DNA of 64,000 bases from Thermogemmatispora carboxidivorans (GTDB taxonomy: Bacteria; Chloroflexota; Ktedonobacteria; Ktedonobacterales; Ktedonobacteraceae): positions 3,596,001 through 3,660,000 of the forward strand of contig NZ_JNIM01000001.1 in assembly GCF_000702505.1 (NCBI RefSeq), read 5' to 3'. The notes beneath the pieces were generated by a model. The model was given only the letters and a program-made list of their open reading frames with translations, ran no database searches and had not been told where the DNA came from. Positions 25,782 through 33,903 of the stretch are shown here, piece after piece. Position 1 is the stretch's first letter, and every line of letters begins with the position of its first letter. A program made the position numbers and the translations under genes.

Positions 25782-26753
25782 ATGATTACAGCAACGAGCA
25801 TGATGTACATCTATACAGAAACGCCTTTGCATGCCGGCGTGGGTAGTGGCCTGAGCAGTGTTGAGTTACCGATCCAGCGCGAGCGCCATACCCAGTACCC
25901 CATGATCCAGGGCAGCAGCATCAAAGGGAAACTGCGCGCCCTGATCGCCGATCAGTGCGGCAGCAACGCCGACAGGCGGGTCAGGGCGCTTTTTGGCCAC
26001 GAGCGCGAAACTCAAGAGACAGACCGGCTTCACGCCGGGGCCTTGATTGTCGGCGATGCCCGCATCCTGCTCTTTCCCGTGCGCTCTCTCCAGGGAGTTT
26101 TCGCCTACACCACGTCTTTCGACATCCTGGAACGCTTCAGAAAGGATCTTACCCACATCCACCAGGAGCAGACTTTTCCGCAGTTGCCGCCGACCCGACT
26201 GAAGAATGGCCAGGCGCTTGTGACTGAGCAATCAGAGATGATCACCCCTCAAAGCGGCCCCGGCTTGCTGCTGGAAGAGTTTAGCTTCGAGGTGAGCAGG
26301 AGCAAACAGGTGACCAGCGTAGCGCACTGGCTGGCAGAGCACGCCCTCCCCTTTGACGGCTATTGGGCAGACAAGCTGCAGTCTTCGCTGGTCGTTCTCT
26401 CCGACAACGATTTTCGCGACTTCGTGCTCTACTCAACCGAGCTGATCACGCGCATCGCCCTTAATCAGAGTACGAAGACAGTCGAAGAGCGCGCCCTCTG
26501 GACAGAGGAACATCTGCCTGCGGATACCCTGCTCTACGCTCCTATCTACGCGACCAACGAACGACGCCCCATTGAGAAGGACCAAGAGCCACGTCATGGC
26601 CTGGAACTGCTCCAAGAGGCCCAGGCCCTCAGTCAGCAGCAGGCTGGCCCCTACCTGCAGCTCGGCGGCGACGAGACCGTAGGGCGAGGCTTCGTCAAGG
26701 TGCGCTGGAGTCCTCCAGTCCCGCTCACTGGCTCCGCTACAGGCAGGCCCTAA
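25782..26753 (+). CDS. cmr4: Type III-B CRISPR RAMP protein Cmr4, with Glu at the catalytic Asp position
   Basis: 323 residues. Cmr4 forms the helical backbone of the complex and, in characterised systems, cuts target RNA at 6-nt steps using an Asp in the N-terminal loop (Asp26 in Pyrococcus furiosus). The aligned block here is GSGLSSVELPIQRERHTQYP, where family members have V-D-x-P-I-Q-R. Residue 28 is Glu (codon GAG, 25863-25865), so cleavage may be lost or weakened. PMIQGSSIKGKLRA is the conserved crRNA-contact segment, and GGDETVGRGFVKV the C-terminal glycine loop. ATG 25782 follows AAAGGAG and starts one base after the cmr3 stop. A 16-residue upstream extension inside cmr3 is rejected. 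Confidence 0.92.
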   Translation: MITATSMMYIYTETPLHAGVGSGLSSVELPIQRERHTQYPMIQGSSIKGKLRALIADQCGSNADRRVRALFGHERETQETDRLHAGALIVGDARILLFPVRSLQGVFAYTTSFDILERFRKDLTHIHQEQTFPQLPPTRLKNGQALVTEQSEMITPQSGPGLLLEEFSFEVSRSKQVTSVAHWLAEHALPFDGYWADKLQSSLVVLSDNDFRDFVLYSTELITRIALNQSTKTVEERALWTEEHLPADTLLYAPIYATNERRPIEKDQEPRHGLELLQEAQALSQQQAGPYLQLGGDETVGRGFVKVRWSPPVPLTGSATGRP

Positions 26754-26803
26754 GCTATCGTCCTTTTTCTTAGAAAAAGATAACAACATAATAGGTGAAT
26801 TAA

Positions 26804-27379
26804 ATGATAGAAGAGAAACAACCCATACGGCGTCTGTTAGAACAAGAGCGCGGCAGGTTCGCCTGGAGCTGTATTCAAGAGATAAAGAGTCTCCCTTCAG
26901 CAGAGCTGCAGGCCGAATATCGCACGCGAGCCTTGACCTTTAACCAGATGGTGCAGATCAACGGCCTGGGGGCTACCCTGGGTTTTCTCAGAGCAAAAGC
27001 GATTGAAGAGAAGAAGAAGAAGAAGACAGCTGATCAGAAGGCATCTCCAGATCAGCCTTCGGCGGAGAGCACTCAGCAAAATCAGCAAAGACAGCTAAAA
27101 TCTTATGGTTACCTGCTGAAGCATCTTACCGAGTGGATGGCCAAGCGTGGGTTTATTCCCCCCATCGAAAAGAAGAGCGAGAGGTGGGAGGACGAAACGC
27201 AAGGTGACCAGGACAAGCAAGTGAACGCCCTCCTGCTCTGGATCATTCAGGAGGCCAGCAGCAACGATTACCGCCGCGCAACAACCGAGTGTCTGGCCTT
27301 CGGCGACTGGTTGCGCCGCTTCGCCGAGGCCGAGCTGGAGAAAGAGGAGAGCAAGCAGTCTGCCGAGTCCGGGCAGTAG
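26804..27379 (+). CDS. cmr5: Type III-B small subunit Cmr5 (enlarged)
   Basis: 191 residues, all-helical by composition. Cmr5 lies in the inner (belly) filament against Cmr4 and guide-target RNA. Family members are usually about 120-150 residues. This one has a Lys/Gln/Ser-rich insert (~65-100, starting EEKKKKKTADQK) and an acidic stretch (~120-140). QINGLGATLGFLRAKA and YLLKHLTEWMAKRGF match Cmr5. The C-terminal helix ends in a Glu/Gln/Ser-rich tail. The ATG has AGGTGA upstream and lies 50 bp after cmr4. Confidence 0.88.
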   Translation: MIEEKQPIRRLLEQERGRFAWSCIQEIKSLPSAELQAEYRTRALTFNQMVQINGLGATLGFLRAKAIEEKKKKKTADQKASPDQPSAESTQQNQQRQLKSYGYLLKHLTEWMAKRGFIPPIEKKSERWEDETQGDQDKQVNALLLWIIQEASSNDYRRATTECLAFGDWLRRFAEAELEKEESKQSAESGQ

Positions 27380-27397
27380 GAACGGAGAAGTGAGACG

Positions 27398-28744
27398 ATG
27401 AGCCACCCACAGCACCGAGAATCAGGCTACGCGAGAAGGCAACAGCATCCCCCGAGAGGACCCAGCAGCCGCGATAGCCACACAACAGCGCAGGACGAGA
27501 CACCGCTTTATCCATTGCCGCCGCGAGCTACAGAGTTGCTCAAAGCAGCGCTCCACAGAGAGAATAGAGGATCAGGCTCGTCGCAGGAAGTCGAAGCCAA
27601 TCCTTCTGCTCAGAAAGGGAAGCCCGGCTCGTCCCAGCAAGATCAGTCCTCCTCACAGAGGGGAGACTACCCCGTGCTAGCCTGCCCCAACCTGGGGCTG
27701 CAGCTTCACCGCTACATTCCCAGCAGGGTTCTTCAGCTCTCGCTAGACCCCGATCGCAACGCGTCCCCAGCGGAGCGCCAGCGGTGGTTGCAGGCCCTGG
27801 CCCAAGGCTACCAACCCGACCGGGACCTCGCCACTGGCCTGTATCAGCGCTGGCAGGCATTCATCCACGCCTTAGAGGCCCGTCATTTCGAGGCCGAGAT
27901 CGACTGGCGTATGGTCGTTGGCCTGGGCGGCAACTCTGTGTTGGAGACCGATCTGACCCTGCACCGCAACTACAGCCTGCCCATCATTCCCGGCAGTGCC
28001 CTTAAAGGTCTGACGCGCAACTACGCCACTCAAGAGGACTGGGAGGTCACCATCCTCGATGAGCAAGGCCAGCCCAGGCAGAGAAAGAAAGCAGAAGCTG
28101 ATCTGAACCGTCTTTTCGGCATCCTTGATCAGGCCGGCAGCGTCATCTTTTTCGACGCCATGCCACTCAAAGGAGAGGCCAGGCTGGAACTGGACGTCAT
28201 GACGCCCCACTATCCCGACTATTACCAGAAGAACAGGCCGCCCAGCAACGATCAGCAGCCAGTGCCAATCACCTTCCTCACCGTGGCTAAGACCACCTTT
28301 ACCTTCGCCATCGCCCCACGTACTCCCACACCTGGCAACCGCGCCGATGCCGCCCTCGCTCTGGCCCTGCTCAAGCAGGCCCTGGCTGACTATGGCATCG
28401 GTGGCAAGACCAGCGCCGGCTACGGCTACTTCCACCAGGTAACCAACACGTCGGCCCACAACAGCGCCGACCCCGCTGACCCCCAGGAAGAGGAAGGCGA
28501 GGGTCTGGAGGAAGCGCGAGCCAAAGCCAGGGAACTGGCAGCCCTCACCCCCGAAGAGCTTCAACGGAGAGGAAGCCAGGATCTTCTGAGAAGCTTGACG
28601 CACATGCGCTCGTCTGCCGCACAACATCTGCTGGCCCGAGAGATCGAGCAGATTCACCGCCAGAAAGGGGTCGACCTTCAGAGGAAAGTCGCACTTTCCA
28701 ACTATATCAAACAATTGCTACAACAGGAGAATACTAACCGATGA
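27398..28744 (+). CDS. cmr6: Type III-B CRISPR RAMP protein Cmr6 with terminal extensions
   Basis: 448 residues, where many Cmr6 proteins are about 250-350. Residues ~1-90 are a Ser/Gln/Pro/Arg-rich low-complexity extension. The RAMP core follows, with GLGGNSVLETDLTLHRNYSL and PIIPGSALKGLTRNYA, and the glycine-rich YGIGGKTSAGYGYF near residue 335. The last ~90 residues are a charged helical extension. Cmr6 contacts the 3' part of the guide and Cmr1. ATG 27398 has GGAGAAG about 10 bases upstream. The stop TGA overlaps a downstream ATG (ATGA), a coupling signal to a further gene that now appears broken. Confidence 0.92.
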   Translation: MSHPQHRESGYARRQQHPPRGPSSRDSHTTAQDETPLYPLPPRATELLKAALHRENRGSGSSQEVEANPSAQKGKPGSSQQDQSSSQRGDYPVLACPNLGLQLHRYIPSRVLQLSLDPDRNASPAERQRWLQALAQGYQPDRDLATGLYQRWQAFIHALEARHFEAEIDWRMVVGLGGNSVLETDLTLHRNYSLPIIPGSALKGLTRNYATQEDWEVTILDEQGQPRQRKKAEADLNRLFGILDQAGSVIFFDAMPLKGEARLELDVMTPHYPDYYQKNRPPSNDQQPVPITFLTVAKTTFTFAIAPRTPTPGNRADAALALALLKQALADYGIGGKTSAGYGYFHQVTNTSAHNSADPADPQEEEGEGLEEARAKARELAALTPEELQRRGSQDLLRSLTHMRSSAAQHLLAREIEQIHRQKGVDLQRKVALSNYIKQLLQQENTNR

Positions 28745-29020
28745 GCGCCACTATGACCAGGAGCCAGCTCACCATCTCCCCCATTGCCGACGGCCCACTA
28801 GTTCACGAGGACGACAGGCAATGATCGCTACCGCCTGATCCGTTCTCAGATTGAGCATTTCAAAGCGCCGCGGAGCCTCGATGTAGCTCAACTCAATGCC
28901 CCTGGCCGGTCGAGCCAGCCCCAGCCAGGGGTGCACCCCTCGCTAGCAGGGCTTTCTGCCCGCCTCGACTCTACAAGAAGAGGAAATACACTGAGACGGA
29001 AAAGCTGCAAGCAGCCGTGA
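28741..29020 (+). pseudogene. Possible frameshifted ancillary gene after cmr6
   Basis: ATG 28741 overlaps the cmr6 stop in an ATGA coupling arrangement and opens a 27-codon frame ending at TGA 28822-28824 (MSATMTRSQLTISPIADGPL...). The adjacent frame is open from 28802 to TGA 29018-29020 and continues protein-like (NDRYRLIRSQIEHFKAPRSL). Joining the two by one frameshift near 28810-28820 gives about 92 residues. The downstream part becomes less protein-like and holds a 14-bp palindrome (28927-28940). I do not recognise a family. It may be the stump of an ancillary Cmr-associated gene, or noise. The rest to 29106 shows nothing. Confidence 0.35.
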
Positions 29021-29106
29021 AAAGAAAGCAAGAAAACCACATACACATCTTGCAAACAGATTAGCTTTCTTATTTACTCACTCCCTCATTATCCCCCCTC
29101 CTCCCC

Positions 29107-29135
29107 TTGTGCTGGCCTGTCACATACTGTAGAAT
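29107..29135 (+). promoter_or_regulatory. Putative promoter of the aldehyde dehydrogenase gene
   Basis: TTGTGC (29107-29112), 17-bp spacer, TAGAAT (29130-29135), about 45 bases before the ATG. Both hexamers differ from consensus at one or two positions. Confidence 0.5.
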
Positions 29136-29187
29136 GGCTCGTGTTAGTGGGTAGAGTGAGCCATGCTTTCGAATGGAGGTATAGTTT

Positions 29188-30942
29188 ATGAGCACCAGCA
29201 GCACCCGACACGGCTCCCCTCACTTCCCCACCGTGAGTGGCAGTATTGCCCCATCCACGCAGCAGGACATGGATGCGGCTGTGCAGGCGCTGCAGGCCCA
29301 CAAAGACCACTGGGTCGCAGTGCCGGTGCGCGAGCGCATTGCCATCTTAGAGCAGCTCCTCAGCAACTTCGTGGCCATCGCCCCGCGCTGGGTTGAAGCC
29401 AGCCTCAAAGCCAAAGGTCTCGCCCCCGACGAACCTGCGGCCAGCGAAGAGTGGGGGGCAGGCGTCTTACCAGTCATCAACAACCTGCGCCAGCTCCGGC
29501 AGTCGTTGCTTGACATCGAGCGCTACGGCCATCCCCGGATTCCCGGCCCGGTGCTGACCATGCCCAACGGCCAGGTAGCCGCCCGTGTCTTTCCCCAGAG
29601 CGCCTACGACCGCCTCTTTTTTATGGGCCTCACCGCGGAGATCTGGATGGAACCGGGGGTCAGCATCAGTGAGCTTCCACGTACCCAGGCTCTCATCTAC
29701 CAGGACCGTCAACACAACGGGAAAGTGGCACTCGTGCTGGGCGCCGGCAACGTCGCCAGCATTGGGCCGATGGATATTCTTTACAAACTCTTCGTCGAAG
29801 ATCAGGTTGTCCTGTTCAAAGCCAATCCGGTAAACGCCTATCTTGGGCCGCTCCTGAGTGAGGCCTTCCGCCCCCTGATCGATCGCGACTTCTTGCGCCT
29901 GGTCTACGGCGGCGCCGAAGAAGGGGCCTACCTCTGCCAGCATCCGGGCGTCGAGGAGATTCACATCACTGGCTCCGACAAAACCTACGAGGCCATTGTC
30001 TTCGGCCTCGGTCCTGAAGGGGCCCGGCGCAAAGCCGCCCGCCAACCTCTGATCAGCAAACGAGTCACGGGCGAGCTAGGCAATGTCAGCCCATTCATCG
30101 TCGTCCCCGGCCCCTGGACGGCGCGCGATCTCGCTTATCAGGCCGCCCACATCGTTAGCTCTTTAACCAATAATGCCGGCTTCAACTGCAACGCTACGCG
30201 CGTGCTGATTCAGCATGCCGGCTGGGAACAGCGGCCCGAGCTGCTCAATGCTATCCGGCGTCTCTTGCAGACCGTTCCTCCACGCCTGGCCTACTATCCC
30301 GGCGCCGGCGAGCGCCAACGCGCCTTCGTCTCCGACCATCCCGAGGCCGAGCTGTATGGACAGACCAGCGATGGGCGGCTCCCCTGGACCCTCATTACCG
30401 GCCTCGATCCCGAGCGCGAGGGCGATATCTGCTATACTACCGAAGCTTTCTGCGGCCTCTTCGCCGAGACCACCCTGGCCGCCGAAAGCATCGCCGACTA
30501 CATCGATCAAGCCGTGGCTTTCGCCAATGAACGGCTCTGGGGCACCCTCAACGCCACCCTGATCGTCCACCCCGAGTCGCTGAAGACTCCCGCCATCGCC
30601 CACGCCGTCGAACGCGCCGTCGCCAACCTGCGCTATGGTACCGTTGGCGTCAACTACTGGGCCGGCATCGGCTTCGCCCTGGCCGCGACTACCTGGGGCG
30701 CTTTCCCCGGCCATGACAGCTACGATATCCAGTCTGGCATTGGCGTGGTCCACAATACCCTGATGTTCTCCCGCGCTCAGAAATCTGTCCTGCGCGGCCC
30801 CTTCCGCAGCACACCTACCCCGCTTTGGTTTGTGACTGAGGGGCGCAAGGCCCTCAAGACCTTTCCCAAATTGATCGAGTTTCTGGCCGCACCTTCACCG
30901 ACGAAGCTCCCGGCCATTCTGCTCTCAGCCACCGTCGGCTGA
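29188..30942 (+). CDS. Aldehyde dehydrogenase superfamily protein
   Basis: 584 residues, longer than the ~480-500 of classical ALDH. The Rossmann region (VALVLGAGNVASIGPMD, FKANPVN, ITGSD) resembles NAD(P)-dependent ALDH. ELGN at E296 lies at the general-base position and C334 (GFNCNATRV) at the nucleophile position. The distance between them is normal for the family. The substrate is not obvious. The divergence from classical ALDH blocks suggests a long-chain or acyl-CoA-reductase-like member, but that is a guess. GGAGG lies about 9 bases before ATG 29188. It has its own promoter, and the structured element after its stop suggests a single-gene transcript. Confidence 0.88.
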   Translation: MSTSSTRHGSPHFPTVSGSIAPSTQQDMDAAVQALQAHKDHWVAVPVRERIAILEQLLSNFVAIAPRWVEASLKAKGLAPDEPAASEEWGAGVLPVINNLRQLRQSLLDIERYGHPRIPGPVLTMPNGQVAARVFPQSAYDRLFFMGLTAEIWMEPGVSISELPRTQALIYQDRQHNGKVALVLGAGNVASIGPMDILYKLFVEDQVVLFKANPVNAYLGPLLSEAFRPLIDRDFLRLVYGGAEEGAYLCQHPGVEEIHITGSDKTYEAIVFGLGPEGARRKAARQPLISKRVTGELGNVSPFIVVPGPWTARDLAYQAAHIVSSLTNNAGFNCNATRVLIQHAGWEQRPELLNAIRRLLQTVPPRLAYYPGAGERQRAFVSDHPEAELYGQTSDGRLPWTLITGLDPEREGDICYTTEAFCGLFAETTLAAESIADYIDQAVAFANERLWGTLNATLIVHPESLKTPAIAHAVERAVANLRYGTVGVNYWAGIGFALAATTWGAFPGHDSYDIQSGIGVVHNTLMFSRAQKSVLRGPFRSTPTPLWFVTEGRKALKTFPKLIEFLAAPSPTKLPAILLSATVG

Positions 30943-30953
30943 GCCATCAGACA

Positions 30954-31026
30954 GACGGCTTCTCGCGGCGCTCGCTGGCTCGGCCAGCTCCGGCCAGCCC
31001 AGCGAGCACGCCCGGCCTGAGCCGTC
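30954..31026 (+). other. Complex hairpin downstream of the aldehyde dehydrogenase
   Basis: Outer stem GACGGCT (30954-30960) with AGCCGTC (31020-31026). Inner stem GCTCGCTGG (30970-30978) with CCAGCGAGC (30999-31007). The inner loop contains GGCC-AGCTCC-GGCC. No U-tract. A U-less terminator or 3' stabiliser is likely. The remaining bases to 31277 hold no gene I can support. Confidence 0.55.
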
Positions 31027-31277
31027 GCTCGCGGCAGCGTTGCCCTTCCTACGCGACGAGTCGGTTGTGTCTTCTGTTGAGAATGGACACCATAAGCGTT
31101 CAGAGAGGCTAGCGCCTGTTTTATGACCGGAAATGTCACCTTTTTCTTTATCACCGACGTACCAGGAAAAGGATGACCATTGCGCTCTGGCTAACCAGGC
31201 AGCCTCTCAGGGAAGAGAGATGTCCTGTCTGAGATGTGCCAATCACAAGAATTTCATAAGGAGGAGGAGATCTTTAC

Positions 31278-31688
31278 ATGAGTAAGGCAGCAACGCTAGT
31301 GGCGCTTGCCTCGGCTCTGGAACAAAAGGATTATCAGCAAGCTGCCGCCTATCTCGCTGACCACTTCGTGTATTACGGAACTGGCACGCAGCATCTCAGC
31401 AAACCTCAATTTCTGGAGCTGCTGCAAGCGCTTCAGAGCGCTCTTCCCACCTTACGCTTCCACCTGCAACATTTGTGCGAGACAGGGAATCGCGTGACCG
31501 CTCATCTGCAGTTTGCCATCCTGCCCGTCCAATCCTTCCCCTCCGAAGGAGGTGAGCCGCTGGAGGCCGGACTGGAGTGCACTTTTGAGGGGACCGTTAT
31601 CACGGGCCTTCGCGTCAAAGCCCCACCCCAGCAGAGAGCTGCGGAGGAGACGCTGCGTGCGCTAGAAGCCGCGCTTCGCCAGAGCTAA
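31278..31688 (+). CDS. SnoaL/NTF2-like small protein
   Basis: 136 residues. The size and hydrophobic pattern fit the NTF2-like alpha+beta fold: residues ~5-60 carry an opening helix and a conserved YLADHFVYYGTG block, and KPQFLELLQALQSALP matches the helix of polyketide-cyclase-like SnoaL members. These proteins bind small hydrophobic ligands or act as isomerases or cyclases. No catalytic residues can be named. GGAGGAG lies 9 bases before the ATG. It stands alone between the ALDH and the minus-strand lipoprotein. Fold-level assignment only. Confidence 0.65.
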   Translation: MSKAATLVALASALEQKDYQQAAAYLADHFVYYGTGTQHLSKPQFLELLQALQSALPTLRFHLQHLCETGNRVTAHLQFAILPVQSFPSEGGEPLEAGLECTFEGTVITGLRVKAPPQQRAAEETLRALEAALRQS

Positions 31689-31873
31689 GGGAGTGCGTTG
31701 CAGGACGGTGTCGGCAACGCAAGCCGCACCAGGCCACACCAGCGGAGGAAACTGGGGCCACTGCAGTGCCGGAGCTTCCTCCGCCCCATCAGGCCGGCCT
31801 GGCCCCAGGCTCGTGTACGTTGCGTTTTGTCTCCCCCGGTCGCTCTCTTCTTCTCTTTTCCCTTCTTTGAGAC

Positions 31874-33343
31874 TCAGGCAATGCCGACCGCGACCACTCC
31901 GCTCATCGTGCCAATAAGCAGGGTACGCCCCATCAGTGTCGGCGTGGCAAAACGCGAGGTTGGCTCAATCGAGAGACGAGCGCGGACCGCCCCCGTCTGA
32001 CGATTGAGAGCATAGAGCGCCCCCGTGCGATCTACGACATAGACGGTATTGCCGCCCACAATGGGCGAGCCGTTGATGTTCGCCGGCGCCTGCCAGCCAC
32101 GGACCATGCGCGGACCGCCGGCGATCGTCACCTGGAGCACACCGAGCGAACAGGGGAGATAGATGACATTGTCAACGCGCGCCGCCCCACCATAGGCATC
32201 GCAGAGCCGCTGCTCCTGAAGCTGTCCCCCCACTCCCCCTAGAGCGTTGGCGCGCAGGAGATAGGCAATACCCGATTTTCCAGCAATGAAGAGCAAGCCA
32301 TTGGGTAGCAGGACCGGCCCCAAGGAGCTGAGGTCGAGATCGGCGGCGTTATCGCTGGCCCACTGGGTCGGCGCAAAGCCATCCTCAAGCTGGAGCGTGG
32401 GGGAGAGACGCAGCACTGAGTCACTATGATCCCAGTCACCCGAGGTGACAGCGCCATTGCCTACCGAGACATAGATGTTGCCTGACGCCGCAACCGCCGG
32501 ACCGGCAGGGGCCCAGATACCACCCTCACGGGGCGTGGGAACAGTAAAGGTAAGCATGGCCGCTTGCGGATTGGTCGTCGGCACCGCCACAACACGCCCA
32601 CGATAGTCGCCGCAGTCGCCGTAGAGTCCTCCATAAGCAATATAGATACGCCCGTTGGCCAGAGCCAGGGCGGCGCGCTGCTGGTGGACTTGCGGATCAG
32701 CACCCGGTGGGTCGACGCTGCGACTGAATTTGAGGACTCCACTGTCAGCGTCAACGCCAACAAGCATGTGCCGCGGCCCACTCACTTCGGCTACGGCAAA
32801 GATGAGGTTGGTGGCAGGATCATAGACCGGGGTACCGGTGATGCCCAGGGGATCGATATTGCCACAGGGCAGAGCCGCCAGCGGTACGGGCGTCCCAACC
32901 CTGGTGTGCCAGAGCACATTGCCATTGCTCGCATTCAGGGCATAGAGGGAGTCACCTTCGGTCGCGACAATTACACGCCCATGCACGACGAGGGGCTCGG
33001 CATAGACCGCCCCGTCCAGGTGGGTGGTCCAGAGCGAGACCAGGCGAACCGGATCAGGGACGCCGGCGATGTAGCCGCTGCGGGTGTTGTCTCGATGGTA
33101 GGTGGTCCAGTCGCTCCCTCCCCCCGTCACCGCGGCGCTGGCCGTCGGCGTGGGCAAGGGCAAGGACGGCGAAGAGGCAACCGTCGGGGTGGCAGTCCCC
33201 CCCGTCGTATTCCCACCGCAGGCAGCAAGCAGACAGAGAAGCAGTGCTACCAGCAGCAACCGCCCAGGTTTCCAGGGCCAGGTTCTTTCTCCTCTCAGTT
33301 CATAGACGTCTCTTTCCCGATCTGCGCTTCCTGTTGTGGACAT
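31874..33343 (-). CDS. Secreted lipoprotein with PQQ-like beta-propeller
   Basis: 489 residues. A basic segment and hydrophobic core (LLLVALLLCLLAAC) form a lipoprotein signal, with Cys in a lipobox (LAAC). A Thr/Ser/Pro-rich spacer (to residue ~80) follows. The rest has WD/PQQ-type repeats (YALNASNGNVLWHTRVG, ALNRQTGAVRARLS) typical of a six- or eight-bladed propeller used as an outward-facing binding module or PQQ-enzyme relative. No PQQ-binding Cys pair or metal ligands are evident, so an enzyme function is not supported. ATG 33343 has AAGGAG 9 bases upstream. The 60-codon longer ORF upstream is ignored. Divergent from acs across 560 bp. Confidence 0.87.
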   Translation of the reverse strand: MSTTGSADRERDVYELRGERTWPWKPGRLLLVALLLCLLAACGGNTTGGTATPTVASSPSLPLPTPTASAAVTGGGSDWTTYHRDNTRSGYIAGVPDPVRLVSLWTTHLDGAVYAEPLVVHGRVIVATEGDSLYALNASNGNVLWHTRVGTPVPLAALPCGNIDPLGITGTPVYDPATNLIFAVAEVSGPRHMLVGVDADSGVLKFSRSVDPPGADPQVHQQRAALALANGRIYIAYGGLYGDCGDYRGRVVAVPTTNPQAAMLTFTVPTPREGGIWAPAGPAVAASGNIYVSVGNGAVTSGDWDHSDSVLRLSPTLQLEDGFAPTQWASDNAADLDLSSLGPVLLPNGLLFIAGKSGIAYLLRANALGGVGGQLQEQRLCDAYGGAARVDNVIYLPCSLGVLQVTIAGGPRMVRGWQAPANINGSPIVGGNTVYVVDRTGALYALNRQTGAVRARLSIEPTSRFATPTLMGRTLLIGTMSGVVAVGIA

Positions 33344-33539
33344 GGATCTTTCTCCTTGCTGCGAGAGTGCTCTCATGGAGCACTTCCTTTTAACATCCGC
33401 CAATAGTACATCATTTCTCGACTTTATTCAGGCACCAACATATAGAAATCTATCTTTTATGATTCTCAAAACAGCAATGTATCCCATCGTTCCCACGCGG
33501 CAGAGCCAGTACTTTCGCGCAGGTAGGTAGAAGCAACCC

Positions 33540-33568
33540 TTGACGCAGGCAAGCAAATATGCTACCAT
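33540..33568 (+). promoter_or_regulatory. Sigma-70-type promoter upstream of acs
   Basis: TTGACG (33540-33545), a 17-bp spacer and TACCAT (33563-33568). A transcript would start near 33575, immediately in front of two palindromes, with a leader of about 330 bases before the acs ATG. Confidence 0.6.
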
Positions 33569-33576
33569 GCATAACG

Positions 33577-33612
33577 TATCGCAGTGCGATAGGTTGCGCG
33601 ATACAGTATCAC
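33577..33612 (+). promoter_or_regulatory. Two phased 15-bp palindromes at the acs transcription start
   Basis: TATCGCA-G-TGCGATA at 33577-33591 is a perfect palindrome with a 1-bp centre. GCGATAC-A-GTATCAC at 33598-33612 is nearly perfect. Their centres are 21 bp apart (two helical turns), on the same DNA face, directly downstream of the -10 box. This is a classic arrangement for a dimeric repressor (TetR- or GntR-like). The half-site TATCGCA recurs. The regulator is unknown. Confidence 0.6.
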
Positions 33613-33903
33613 ACGGCGGAATACCTGGAGTGACAGGACCTCGTCGTTCCTCTCCATCTGTATCACGCGCGGGAGTTGGCCCTTTAACGGTGCCTGGCAT
33701 GGCCCCGGGTCAGGGTGCGCAACCTGGCTCGCCAGGCAATAGACCGGTAGAGGGTCGTTTTTTAACCGCTCGCGTGTGGCGCGTCGCGACTCTGGCCCTT
33801 CTCAATCAGCTTGCAGCACGTCGTTTCTTCTTCTTCTTCAACCCCACTCCATCGCCGTCGGTGGCGATGGCAGCAAGCGTCAGACAGAAAGGACAAAGCA
33901 GTC

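Noticed and set aside
27872..28714. 280-codon minus-strand ORF opposite cmr6
   Set aside because: The Cmr6 RAMP motifs are clear on the plus strand. This frame has no family resemblance.
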